A stretch of 64,000 bases of DNA from Dolomedes plantarius. Taxonomy: Eukaryota; Arthropoda; Arachnida; Araneae; Dolomedidae. Position 1 is the first letter of the stretch. Every line of letters begins with the position of its first letter. Where the stretch lies: assembly GCA_907164885.2 (NCBI GenBank), contig OU015496.1:134989873-135053872 (forward strand). Reading direction: 5' to 3'. The notes beneath the pieces were generated by a model that was not told the DNA's origin, did not search any database, and worked only from the letters and a program-made list of their open reading frames with translations. Shown here one piece after another: positions 34,086 through 44,764 of the stretch. The position numbers were made by a program, and so were the translations under genes.

Positions 34086-34499
34086 CTAATGTTTTAATGA
34101 GCACAATGAAACTTGCTTAACTGACTAACAAAAACTAAGAGAGAGTTTAAAGAATGAACATAAAATGTTTTTTATGCTTAAAATTGTTAATTTTGTCTCA
34201 TTAATATAGCCAGAAATTATTTCTATAATATTCATAAAAATATTAATATATTTCAAGTTAAATTATATTCATATCACTATTTTAATTTACTCATAAATAA
34301 AATATTATCATCAAAAATATATAGATATTATTGTAAGCTATAGTTGTAAAATTTAAAGTACCTCAAATAAGGAGTTACATTGCATTCAATATTCTAAAAT
34401 AATAGAGACATTTGAATGATTTAAAAAAAGACATGAATACTTTGGCTGTAAATTAAATTAAATATTAATGGAAACGATTTCTTACATTATACATATGTT

Positions 34500-34991
34500 T
34501 TGTTATTTTATGTTTGTTCTTCTGGTGTAACAGGAAATGAATGTTACTATTACTATTGTATCTATCACCGTTTGTCACACATGGTATGTGTACGCACTGG
34601 GAAAAATTGGAAACATTTTAATGATACCGTAAAAATCAGCTTCTTGTATTTAAAAAAATTACGAAAAGTATTCCATTTTTTCTGGAATAATCACAAAATT
34701 CCAGCACATAGGGATGTTCTACAACCGAAACAATATAATTTTGAACATCTGAGGAGGTTTTCTGAGTTACTGATGTCACCTCCCTCCTCTCCCCAGACTG
34801 GCACACTAGTCATTGATTGTGCAAGGGTAAACAAGCCCAACCATCTATTCACTGTTTGTCACCCGCTAGTCTATTCACTGCTTACCAAAGTCACATTACT
34901 AACAAACAAACTTAGCCCTATCGTTCCCATTCGTAGAAACTATATAAGAAACTTAAAAAGGAATTTTCCAGTTATAATTAATATATTTTAG
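34500..34991 (+). other. 163-codon open frame of unknown status
   Basis: The longest open frame in its neighbourhood, with mixed composition rather than simple repeats, an MLFYVCSSGVTGNECYYYY start and a basic C-terminus. I recognise no domain and see no promoter, splice structure or polyadenylation context. It may be chance or an old transposon piece; I do not call it a gene. Confidence 0.15.
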
Positions 34992-35164
34992 TACAAGTTC
35001 TTTTAAAGCTTCTAATAGAATCCAGTCAAACGTTTCCATTGCGTATTGCTCTATAGTACAATCTTTGTTCCGGGGAAAAATTCATCGATGTTGTTTTATT
35101 TAAAACGCAATATTCTTGAGAATAAAGTCAAAAAATGCACTGATAAAAACAGGAAACAGCTGGG

Positions 35165-35690
35165 CCCGAGGTAGCCTGTTGGTAACGTGTTGGACATAGA
35201 ACTGGGGTTGTTCGGTTCGAATCTCGACGAACGCCATTAAATACCTTCATGCCTTGGCTGTATGCGTACACGTAGAATTTGTAGAATGCAAAGCCCTCCT
35301 ATGAGGTCATACAGTGTGGGAGAAGGTGCGAGCCCTCCAGATGGTGCTCGGTCCCTGGGGATGCTCGGTCTAAATGGTGGTGGCACCAGGGGAAGGTGCT
35401 GGTTCACCTACAAGGTGCCCCCATTGAGAGCAATTAAAGATTCTCAAGGATAACGTGCGATTATCTGGATTGAGCCCTCCAGATGGTGCTCGGTCCCTGG
35501 GGGTGCTCGGTCTAAATGGAGGTGGCACCAGGGGATGGTGCTGGTTCACCTACAAGGTGCCCTCATTGAGAGCAATTAAAGATTCTCAAGGATAAAGTGC
35601 GAATATCTGGATTAACAAGATCCACGCTTTGGCAAACACCAGAATGCACCACCTCTAATCAAATGCGCGAGAGGCTTAAGACTGCTGTTA
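35165..35690 (+). repeat. tRNA-derived SINE with duplicated body
   Basis: Head: GAGGTAGCCTGTTGGTAACG (box A) and GGTTCGAATCTCG (box B, near 35213). Body: ACGAACGCCATTAAATACC, GGTGCGAGCCCTCCAGATGG, GTGGTGGCACCAGGGGAAGG, GGTTCACCTACAAGGTGCCC, TAAAGATTCTCAAGGATAAC and CACGCTTTGGCAAACACC. It matches the SINE at 16620-16985 along its length. A 146-bp body segment is tandemly duplicated (35326-35472 and 35473-35614). Confidence 0.8.
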
Positions 35691-36172
35691 ACCCTAATGG
35701 TTTCTCTCACCTCAATGTTAACTTATGGAGAAATTCGAAACTCACATCACCCGGTCCCCCGAGGAGTATCAACCATTAAATATCAGAAGACTGGTCTCGA
35801 CATAGGAATCCCGCCGGCCCGAAAGGACCCGCAGGGCAGGCACCTTATTTTCTACCATCCAAGTCCAGTTCAGCTAGCGACACCATTCGCTCTCGGCCTC
35901 CGCAAGCCAGAGCATCAACAGAGCCAATCCGAATTTAAGTTGTCCGTGTCAATGTACATGAATTACATATTAAATTAATTTTGCTATTTTAAGTCCGCAG
36001 ACACCAATCAGCGAACTACATTGCTCATCCCACTTTATTAACTTATAAAGTTACAACAAAGGTCCTGCACAAATCGTGCAGGCAAACATAACATAAGCGC
36101 ACATAATAAATTATTACAAATCAAAATCAGAAACAAGAGTAACAATAGAAGCTGCACCAACAATAACAATTA

Positions 36173-37223
36173 ATGTCCAACTTTAAACATCCCGTGGTCA
36201 GTTCTGCTGAATAGCTTTTTCACCTCATGTAAATACCTCGGACAGCTGGTGTCCGTAGGTAAGTGGTTAGCTACAACTAGTAGATTCTCCTTGTCAAATG
36301 TGTCATCTTTATCAAAATAATGGTAACAATTCGCACACTCTGGTTTTTCCTTACAGTCTTTCATATCTTCATGCATCTTTCTACACCTCATACAGGTTTT
36401 CCTAAATTGGCAGTTCTTCGCTATATGTCCATAGCTCCAACTGTTATAACAAATGATCGGTCGTAAGTATTCTTTCATGCTGAATATTTCCCACTATATC
36501 TTTACCTTCTTAATTATTTCGATTTTCTTATATGTCTCTCCCTTTATAGTGAGAATCCAGACCTCGACTCATACCTCTTAACTACATTCAAATCACTTTC
36601 TTTGAATTCATCATTTTGCGCCAACAACTTTCTCTTAACCTCTATTTCATAATCTTCCTTAACACTAAATATTATAAAGTGAAGGCGTCTTTTCTTTGGT
36701 TTTTCAATTTTATAGTTACTTTCGAGCTTATCAATAGCTTTAAACTCACTTATTAACTTATCTAAAACTTCTTCATTTTCTGTCCCAATGACCACTCCTC
36801 CTCTGTCAATTCTTCGACAGGCTTTAATGCCTATCTTGAGTTCGTCCGGTTTAATAAATTCTTGCAGTTGTCCTTTCGTAGTGTCGGAAGTCTGGTCTGC
36901 CTTTGGCAAGATCTTAACCACAAACTCACTCATTCCTTTGCGTTATCCCATCATCAATTTTTCCTTAGATGGCTTTTTAGCTACATCAGCATAGTTTCTG
37001 TTTTGCTTTTTTCAAGCACACTATTTTGCCCCATGACATACATAATCAAGTTTCTTTGTTCCTTGATTACATCTAGTATTCCCATAATATTATCAGATAA
37101 TTCACTTTTTACTTCTGGGTTCCATCTGGAAGCACTTATCATATTTAATTTCTTATACTTTTTATTAACAATTTTATCAAATTCGTCACAGGCCTCCACT
37201 GGACTTAGTCTTTTTTTCTCCAT
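36173..37223 (-). pseudogene. LINE ORF1 (gag-like, RRM plus zinc knuckles), broken
   Basis: Starts MEKKRLSPVEACDEFDKI at 37223. After EKSKTET the frame shifts to YADVAKKPSKEKL and meets a stop. MSEFVVKILPKADQ then opens a 129-residue stretch (36544-36933) with an RRM-like order (EFVVKILPK, RRIDRGGVVIGTENEE, LHFIIFSVKEDYE). A further shift leads through GETYKKIEIIKK to SMKEYLRPIICYNSWSYGHI, AKNCQFRKTCMRC and PECANC, a run of CCHC-type knuckles (first one damaged). It ends GMFKVGH at 36173. Such ORF1 proteins accompany R1/Jockey/I-group LINEs and bind the element RNA. No ORF2 follows downstream. Confidence 0.78.
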
Positions 37224-37440
37224 CGTAAATATTAATTAAACTCTCTTCTTCCCCAGCCTCCGGCGCTAGCAGGTAGTCAATTGACTACCCCCCAGGGCCC
37301 ACCACGAGGAGGTGCCGGTAGACTTAAGCTATCACGCCAAATTCTCTCACTTAACAAACAACCTTTAACTATTAAACAGCACCGGTCATTTATCTTTCAA
37401 GTAACAATACAATCTCTCTCTATTGATAGCATGGGTTAAT
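37224..37440 (-). other. Probable 5' untranslated region of the ORF1-only LINE
   Basis: GC-richer DNA immediately upstream of the ORF1 start, including GTAGTCAATTGACTAC, an inverted repeat, and CCGGCACCTCCTCGTGG in complement. The element's 5' boundary is not visible. Confidence 0.4.
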
Positions 37441-37929
37441 GTGTGTTATCAGGCATTGTATTGCATGCCTAGAAATTTCATAGAAAACCAAAAATGGGAC
37501 GTCAAAGTATGAAACGTTTAATATTTCCCAGGCATTCCATGAAATACCAAATGGTAAAATGGCAAAGTATAAAATATTCCTACGAGTGACGTTTTCATTG
37601 GGATGTGACGAGGCACGTTAACTTTCAACGCTTGCCTTAATCGGAGAACATTGAACACTCCAACCATTTGCACTCCGGTCTTTGTTCAGCAGTGACAGGT
37701 GTTTCATTCTGACGCTAGCCCGAAGTATCGTACATCGTCGTTGGCTTATTTTCGTTTCATGGGGCACCATCCATTGTATCGTCCGACAAAGACAGAGAAT
37801 TTGGGAATGTTGGGGTGTCCACCTGAAGGGATACTAGCCAACTTTCAGGATCGTCCAGGAAAAGCGTCGCCACTCACAAAGCCATAGTAGTAACAAAAGT
37901 TTTTTGTTTCCTATGTCGGGGCAGCGACC
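37441..37929. other. Unclassified stretch between LINE remnants
   Basis: Moderate GC content, no recognisable domain. In complement, 37800-37929 continues downstream of the LINE C-terminus (GGCTTTGTGAGTGGCGACGC) and may be its 3' region. Confidence 0.4.
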
Positions 37930-38140
37930 ACATCGGTCATAAGCCCCTGTCAGCCCAGTTAAAACTAGCCTTGTTATGAAAGTTGTCAGGAAGACAGTTC
38001 AAAAAAGAAAGCGCAGGACAGCTTGTCAAATAAGTAAAATTCATAAGAGCGCCTGAAGAACACAGGATACAGTCAGGGATATCTACCTTGCCAATACGGC
38101 ACAGGTGATACTGTAAAAAGTCATGGCCAGTTAAAAGTAT
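37930..38140 (-). pseudogene. LINE ORF2 C-terminus, second family
   Basis: In complement: TGHDFLQYHLCRIGKVDIPD, then CILCSSGALMNFTYLTSCPAL, SFLNCLPDNFHNKASFNWAD and a stop. C-x2-C..(Y for H)..C is the terminal zinc knuckle found in LINE pol proteins. The TGHD..L..HL.RIG lead-in parallels YDCLAKHLSRL of the other LINE fragments, but the sequence is distinct enough to be another family. Upstream sequence up to 38363 is open but not recognisable. Confidence 0.62.
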
Positions 38141-38920
38141 AAAATTAGCAGTAAAGACCGATCAAGGAAGGTTCATGGGAAGTGGAGAAAACAGTAGTAA
38201 CAAAAGGGCTAATCAGGACATTGAAAATATATTTGGTACTTAGAGGCAAGAGGAATAAACCGCGCAAGAGGCGTTTTATAGGTTTCAATAGAACCTTAAT
38301 AAATTGATGCGGGCATGTGTTGGGGCAAGCAAGGAAAATAGAGAATTGTTCTTTATCATGCATTTATAGGACAATACTAAAAATTATTTTAAAGTGAAAT
38401 TAATTTTAGAATAAGGTTCCCCTTCATATTTTCATATATACATGAGGAATCAGAAGCAAAGACAAACGATTCAGTGAAAGCAATTATTTTTAGGATCTTT
38501 CGGGGGCACTAATTACTGTTGAAGAATACAGCGACGAAGGAATTCATTGACAGGTACCCACATCATGTCATATTCAGCATCATCATGTCAGATTTCAGGA
38601 ACTTCCGCTAGACTTCGAGACAGCTCAATCGGCACCCTATATCGTCAGAGCTCCAGGGCAGTGCAAGCGAAATCTGTCGACCTTTTCTCTTTTTTGGAGG
38701 GCCTGTTGTCCGTTTACCGGGGCCATTTTAACCCGCTCTCATTGGACAGTGGCCTACCTTTCTCTTAGCAGTTCCTGTCCCAATCGGTCCCATATTTCAC
38801 TGCTCGTGTTCACACTCTACCACGTACCTCCCCACCATAACTTTTGTTTGGTACACCACTTTGACCATTATCTGAAAGCTTTATTGTGTGCCATAAAATA
38901 ACGTCACTATCTATCTTGCA
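38141..38920. other. Unclassified stretch
   Basis: 38140-38363 in complement may be more of the LINE RNase H linker. 38540-38830 is GC-richer with short frames on both strands and no recognised domain. Confidence 0.35.
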
Positions 38921-39484
38921 CTGGGGTCGGCAATGTGGTGTCCGCAGTTCAAATATCTAAATTTTAGATAGTTGAACACGAAACGCTCGTAGTTGTAATG
39001 AGTAATTTTAGTAAAGAAATTAAAAATCGTAAAACCGTAAAAATAAAAAACTGAGGAGCCTTCTGCCTCGCAGCGTCGCTCTCCCCTCTCTGTGCTTCAG
39101 CTTTATTTTCCTGCTCTGAAACTGAACTCTCTTTGCCCGTCGGCATATGCTTGTGAATCTTTGTTTTATAATTTGAAATACTTAAAACCAAAGCACCGAT
39201 CAAGCCTCACTGACACTCATTTGGACCAATGCCTGAGAACTGATAATTCAACTTATGTGCCCCATTACAACGAGTTGGCCGCAGATTTGCAATGTCAAAT
39301 ATCGCATTAAATATCAATTTTGAGATTGTTTTGCTTGAATAAAAATTTGAATTTATGTATTAAAAATTTATGTCGCATTAATATTTAAATGTCACCATCC
39401 CTCCTCCTTTTCATCCAACGGGGCCCGCCGAGCTCCCGCATTTCTGAAATATGCCCCTCTAGTAAAAAAGGTTGCCAACCCCTG
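38921..39484 (+). mobile_element. hAT element, internally deleted (564 bp)
   Basis: Ends CTGGGGTCGGCAATGTGG and, in complement, CAGGGGTTGGCAACCTTTTT. The flanks ATCTTGCA (38913-38920) and ATATTGCA (39485-39492) form an 8-bp duplication with one mismatch. A C-terminal piece of a hAT transposase remains inside. Confidence 0.82.
39092..39310 (+). pseudogene. hAT transposase C-terminal dimerisation segment
   Basis: SAYACESLFYNLKYLKPKHR, SSLTDTHLDQCLRTDNSTYV, PHYNELAADLQ and a stop at 39308. The CES.F..(M)K..K.K.RS.LTD..L..CLR pattern is the C-terminal hAT dimerisation region as in GTF2IRD2-type hAT proteins. The catalytic domain is absent. Related to, but distinct from, the hAT at 55428-57484. 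Confidence 0.8.
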
Positions 39485-39666
39485 ATATTGCAACATTTAT
39501 AGTCTTTTGATCGCTATCAATGGCCACACAGACAGCTTTTCTTTTACGCCACCTTAGTGTTCCTCAAGTCTTTATTTATTTTTTGGCTCTGGAGTTGTTA
39601 TAAGAGTTTTATTATTGACCGTCTCTCGACCACACACCGCGGTGAATTATAACATTCAGTGCTTCT

Positions 39667-39837
39667 ACACGTTTCATCCAACTTATGAAGAACAGGCAAT
39701 TTCATTCGGGCATAAAGAGAACAACATATGATGTTCTCTTTGGTTATAAAGCTAAAGTGGGTCTCACAACGTATTCAGTACCCCAAGATGTTTTACAAAA
39801 CATACAGACTGAGGCACAACTGGAAAAAAAATAATAG
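39667..39837 (+). pseudogene. Integrase-like fragment resembling KRBA2-type proteins
   Basis: Frame: RFIQLMKNRQFHSGIKRTTY, DVLFGYKAKVGLTTYSVPQD, VLQNIQTEAQLEKK, stop. The H.GIKR(T)PYE..FG..PK.GL module followed by a Leu-rich linker occurs at the end of the integrase core in KRAB-A domain-containing protein 2-like genes and Ginger/gypsy-type transposons. Further degraded frame follows to about 39950. It is an isolated fragment with no ends found. The assignment rests on remembered similarity. Confidence 0.5.
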
Positions 39838-41030
39838 TAAACGTTTAAACTCTACAACAAGAAGGAACAAATCATCCTACTACTTACTGCAAGAGAACGA
39901 GCCTTATGAGCCAAACACGGATGAGATTAGTCCACGATGGAAGCGTAGGTGACTCTGTCTCCTATTTTCGTACGCATTCGAGTGTTCAAGAAAACACAAA
40001 CTGTAATCTGGTTCCATCTTGTTTATTTGTTAACAAGATTAATCACCAATAATTTGAAGGAGGGAACTGGAATAAGCGACATTTGCTAATTTGGACAAAC
40101 AGCAAAACCGCAGTGCCACAGAAGATTCCAAAGTGGGGTGTGAGGACAAGGTTACTCAAAAGGCTTCCATTTCTGCTACCTTTTACGTCTGTTAAAGGAA
40201 ACCATTGGTGCCCATACATGCAAAACCTAACACCGAAATTTTCATGCCATCTGTAGGTATGCCAATGAATACGATGGAGATGAGGAAAGGAAACGTAATG
40301 CGGATATTTTGTGCACTCTTTTCTGCGATATCGAGAATGCTGTCGAAAGTGAAATTGGATATAAATTGATTCTTGAAATACAGGACGAAAAAAAAAAGGA
40401 AAATTTATCTCACAAAAAATTTCCTCCTGCATCTTTGGGAAGCCTCTGGACGAATTCCAGTGTCTGGCGAGGACGAGGGACTGCTTTCCCTTGCGCCATC
40501 TGTTAGCAGCGATTATGAGTATGACAAATGACGATTTTTACTGTCTTGGAACTATTCAAGAAATTTTGAGCCAAATTTATTTCTAATAACACTATTCTCA
40601 CTTTATGTCCAAAGGTTTTAAATTTTTATGTATTGTGGTGTTTTCTAAAATTGAAAATATTTTTGTTAAAAATCAAAAGTTTGTTTTCGCAGTACAAAAT
40701 TCATTTAAAAACCTTAGTTCCTCATTGATCGATGAAAATAATTGCAGAACAAAATATATTGATTATTTAGTATTTGCACTTCTAGTATCTTGATTTTAAT
40801 TTCAAAATCAACTTCCCATAATTATTTTTAAATCTATAATCGCTATCGATTTTCCATTTTACGTATACTATCGTTCTTAATATTGGTTGTCGAGAAATAG
40901 AAATAAATCGAGATAAATAGGTACGATTAGAAAAAATTTTGCTTTTCAAACAACTTACGCTATATTCAATTTCTGATTTGTATGAAATAGTTCTTTTATA
41001 AATATATCCATGTAACTACCGATAAAATGA

Positions 41031-41035
<5 letters not shown>
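39838..41035. other. Unclassified to AT-rich stretch
   Basis: 40040-40430 is moderately GC-rich and holds overlapping frames on both strands with no recognised domain. The remainder is AT-rich. No gene supported. Confidence 0.4.

Positions 41036-41095
<60 letters not shown>
41036..41095. repeat. TA microsatellite
   Basis: About 30 TA units, ending at the left end of the pogo-like MITE. Confidence 0.95.
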
Positions 41096-41098
<3 letters not shown>

Positions 41099-41183
41099 TG
41101 AAATTCCTATATGACAGTCAGTCATTCCGAATAAAAGTAGCCGTTTTCGGAGGGGGGGGCGGGGTTCTAGAGAAGTTTCACTG
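41096..41183. mobile_element. 88-bp pogo/Tigger-like MITE
   Basis: Ends CAGTGAAATTCCTATATGAC and, in complement, CAGTGAAACTTCTCTAGAAC, flanked by TA (41094-41095 and 41184-41185). CAGTGAAAC ends with TA duplications are typical for pogo-branch MITEs. It contains a run of eight G. Confidence 0.75.
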
Positions 41184-41997
41184 TATATACATGAAATCGG
41201 TAGTAAATAAATTTTATCCAATTTCAAATAGAAGTTTAATATAGGGAGCCTTAAAATTTCGCAAAACACGCCGAGACTTGTTAAAATAAATTGCTTTAAA
41301 ACTTTCCTACTGACATTACTGCGTTATCTCCACCATGCAAAGTATTTTGTTCTCGCCTACTCTTATAACCCTGTATCTTGCTTTCCTTCATTCCTAGGCA
41401 TTTTTCAAGATTCTATAAAATAAATATATATCTCGAGGAATACAAAATGTAGAATGCAAACTACAAATGGATTCAGCGCGTCACTTTAAAACTGTCTATA
41501 GGGAATGTATAATTCATAACTAGGTGGATTTCATTCTTCTTCATGAATAATGAATTTGCACTATAAGACAGAAAGTAAAGTACTATTCTGGAAAAATATG
41601 CAAACAGATTTCTAAACTACCGCTCTCCCAAATTGTTAATTGATGAAAGGATGAATCAAATTCAGCTTAGCTTGCTTATCTTAGCTTGATGAATGCATAT
41701 TTTCCCTAAATGTGTGGAAATATGCTGGCCCAAAAAGAAAAAAAACACTAATCGTATTATAACTGTTTCCTAAGTGCTAGGAAGCCTTGTTAAATTGGAA
41801 TGCATTTTTTATTCAGGCATGCATTTGAAGAATAAATCTCGACGTAAAAAGTCTTAGCATTTTTTTAGAAAAGATTAGAGGCTTAAAAATTTAAATTTTC
41901 GTACCTTTTAAGGGTGAAAAAATAAATATTAAAATTTTTGTAAAAAGTAGAAACTTTTGGTTACACTGTTATACAGGGCCTTAGTAATTGCAGGGCT

Positions 41998-42000
<3 letters not shown>
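41184..42000. other. AT-rich stretch, nothing recognised
   Basis: No element ends or frames recognised. Confidence 0.55.

Positions 42001-42041
<41 letters not shown>
42001..42041. repeat. TA microsatellite
   Basis: About 20 TA units. Confidence 0.95.
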
Positions 42042-42044
<3 letters not shown>

Positions 42045-42183
42045 CAGGCTCACAGGAAAAGGCACATAGAGCGATACACTGGAGTAAGAATGTGATGCAG
42101 AGTGAATATCTAGAGGTAAATATAAGAGTACCCTAAGTAGAAAATAATATTTCGTAGTAAAATTATACCATCCCATCTACGTG

Positions 42184-42259
42184 GTACGGCCCCTCTTTTC
42201 CGAACTTGTAAAGAACCGAAAAAGAGGGGCGTACATTTGTATGGCCCCTCTTTTTCGAA
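42184..42259. repeat. Triplicated GGCCCCTCTTTTTCG motif with hairpin
   Basis: GTACGGCCCCTCTTTTCCG (42184) pairs with CGAAAAAGAGGGGCGTAC (42217-42234). A third copy, ATGGCCCCTCTTTTTCGAAG, follows in the forward orientation at 42241. The repeats resemble transposase-binding subterminal repeats, but no element ends were found. Confidence 0.65.
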
Positions 42260-42489
42260 GGCTGGAATCTCGTACAGTTTTTTTAAAAATTTCTATCTGT
42301 TAAATAATTTATATATGTAGACAACACATGCTATGTATGCTTTTAAAACGTGACGCAATGTTTACATCTAGGATTTACTTCGATATAGCAGACACAGATT
42401 TATGCTGAAAACTTTATTTCTAAGATAACACGTGTTAGAAACAAATTAAATTCCCATAGTAGCTTATACGGTACCTGTCATTTGCTTAA

Positions 42490-42801
42490 CCCCTTAACGA
42501 TTGCATAATTTTCATGAAAACGGTAATAAAAGTGCCTATTTTTTCTGGGGGATTTCATTTATTTCTTGATTTGTCACATCTAGTTTAAAAAAAAATCCAT
42601 CCCCAATGACATTATAAACAGTCTGATGCTACCATCTGGTATATAAAATAAGAAATAAAATTTTTTCAGGGTAAATAAAATGGATTGTTTTAATCTTTTT
42701 GGTGCGTTACTTTTAAACACTCCAGCCCGGAAATATCACGGGCACGAGAAATATAAGGCGAAACCTCACCCTGCAATTCTGTGGGAGCGAGAAGGAAGGG
42801 G
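42490..42801. mobile_element. TTAA MITE, piggyBac-like, copy 2 (312 bp)
   Basis: Left flank TTAA (42486-42489), right flank TTGA (42802-42805, one change). It shares its full length with 26497-26799 in the same orientation: CCCCTTAACGATTG start, CTACCATCTGGTATATAAA, AATGGATTGTTTTAATC, CCAGCCCGGAAATATCACGG. The right end AAGGAAGGGG matches the left CCCCTTAA as an inverted repeat, better preserved than in copy 1. Confidence 0.85.
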
Positions 42802-43339
42802 TTGAATAAATAAAGCTATATTCTGATATATATTAGCTCAAATTCATACTTAGGGTGTCTTGCACTTATTAGCAGTTGCCATTATTAAGTAAATAATCTA
42901 AACTTAGAGGTACTCACGATCCTAAGTATGTATTACCACGACTCAATGCATTATCACTGCTTAATACGCATTCGCTGAAAAAACATAAAAATTGAAAGGC
43001 TAAGAACTCAAAAGCGAAGAATTTGGTACTGGGTCTCGCAGTCGAAGAAGCAACAGTGAAAAACGAATTCGCTTCCCGTCTTCGAAACTTCATCTAGCCA
43101 ATAAGAGTTCTTTTTTGAATGCGTAATTTCTCGCTTTATTCAAATGAAGTTTTAGTTGCATCATCTTGAAGAATGACTTCAAACAAATAGAATTCAGAAA
43201 GAAATCCGCAATGAAAATTTTCTAGGAGAGCAAAAAGAATGAGGCGACTGCCACGCAAACTTATATTAAATTGGCTATACCTAAAATGTTTCGTAAATTT
43301 CAGTGAGTGATACCTTGTAATGCAAATGTTTACCTAATA

Positions 43340-43500
43340 TCAACAGGAGGTCTTAAATTGAGTCACTGGCCCTGAAAATGGAGCAGTGGGTGGCTCCATT
43401 GCTCACTGTCATTGGAGGCACTGGCCACTGACTCAATGGAGTCACTGGCCAGTAAAAACTTTCATTGGCTGTTAAAACTTTCTGGCAACTGGCCTTTTAA
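43340..43500. repeat. Cluster of CACTGGCC direct and inverted motifs
   Basis: TTGAGTCACTGGCC, GAGGCACTGGCCACTGACTC, TGGAGTCACTGGCCAG and GGCAACTGGCC alternate over 160 bp, giving several possible hairpins. No coding content and no element ends identified. Confidence 0.6.
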
Positions 43501-44195
43501 TCTTCAAGAAAGTTAAAAATTATGAATACAATCAGCCCGTTAATACCTGTTATCGATCAGATGAATAGTTTGTTTCATTTCGTGCAATGTTGTAGATTTT
43601 GATTTTTAGTTTTACCTTTAAAACCATTTCCTTCATAAAAAATTGTACCGTTGCAACTCCTTATTACAAAGTTTTCAAAATACCTTTTTTCATATTTTTA
43701 TAATAAATATAATCGATTAAGGAATGAAATGATTAAGCCATTATGAAACTTAACCTTCTAACAAGCGCGCTCTCTATAGCAACGTGAAAGCTTGGGTGTA
43801 TTTCTCAGATACGTCATTATGAAATATAAATTTTTAAGAGTTTAATTAGTGAAATTATGCTGTAATTAGTTAAAAGTCGTTAAGTGCGCTTTATTTAAAC
43901 AAATGTTATTTAAATTACAAGATTATTCCTTTATTTAAAGAAACAGAAACCATTCAAATAAAAATCATGAAAACAATATAAAATGGCAAAAGAACTGTTG
44001 AAATGACGTGAAAATAAAATAAATGGAATTGCAGATAACTCTTCTGAACTATTTACATTAGTAATATAAAGGTATAAACATAATATAAAAGAAAAACGAA
44101 TTTAAATTTAGATATAAAAAGGAAGAGATTAGATTGTATAGTCATTGAGTCGCAGCGTTGCAGTCTGATCAAATGTGTTTAGAATGCTCCAAATA

Positions 44196-44743
44196 CAGGG
44201 TTACTACAAAAGAATCATTCATTTTCAAAACCCGATTTATTCAAAAGTATTATACTTACAACTATGATTGATATGTGAAAATAACCACAAAATATTCAAG
44301 TTTTATGCACACTCTACAAATGTTCTATGTGTGCCCCCTTGGTCACACGGCCCACCTCCAGGCAGCATTTCCTACGTAAAAAATTGTAACGTTGTAACTC
44401 CTTATTACAAAGTTTTCATTCCACACATTTTGTAGCGAGATAGCGTCAATGTTCATCAATGCATCACTGATCCGTTTCTTCAGCTCGTCTAGCGTTTTTG
44501 GTAGTGGGGGTACATAAACGATGTCCTTAATGTGTCCCCAAAGGAAGAAGTCACTAGTTCAAGTTTGTACACCAGGTGGCGTGGCAGCACTAGTGACCAA
44601 GGGGGCACACATAGAACATTTGTAGAGTGAGCACAAAACTTGAATATTTTGTGGTTATTTTCATACATCAAACATATTTGTAAGTATAATACTTTTGAAT
44701 AAATTGGGTTTTGAAAATGAATGATTATTTTGTAGTAACCCTG
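44196..44743 (-). mobile_element. Mariner-related element with ~150-bp inverted repeats (548 bp)
   Basis: TA-flanked (44194-44195 and 44744-44745). The left arm CAGGGTTACTACAAAAGAAT..GCCCCCTTGGTCAC and the right arm are near-identical in inverse for ~150 bp. The middle encodes, on the minus strand, the C-terminus of a Tc1/mariner-like transposase: FFLWGHIKDIVYVPPLPKTL, DELKKRISDALMNI, and after a 40-bp insertion CCLEVGRVTKGAHIEHL and a stop that lies inside the inverted repeat. The catalytic part is deleted. Confidence 0.82.
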
Positions 44744-44764
44744 TATATAAATTTCGTGCAAATT

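Noticed and set aside
40043..40432. 129-codon minus-strand frame
   Set aside because: No domain recognised, overlapping open frame on the other strand, no context. Not enough to call a gene.
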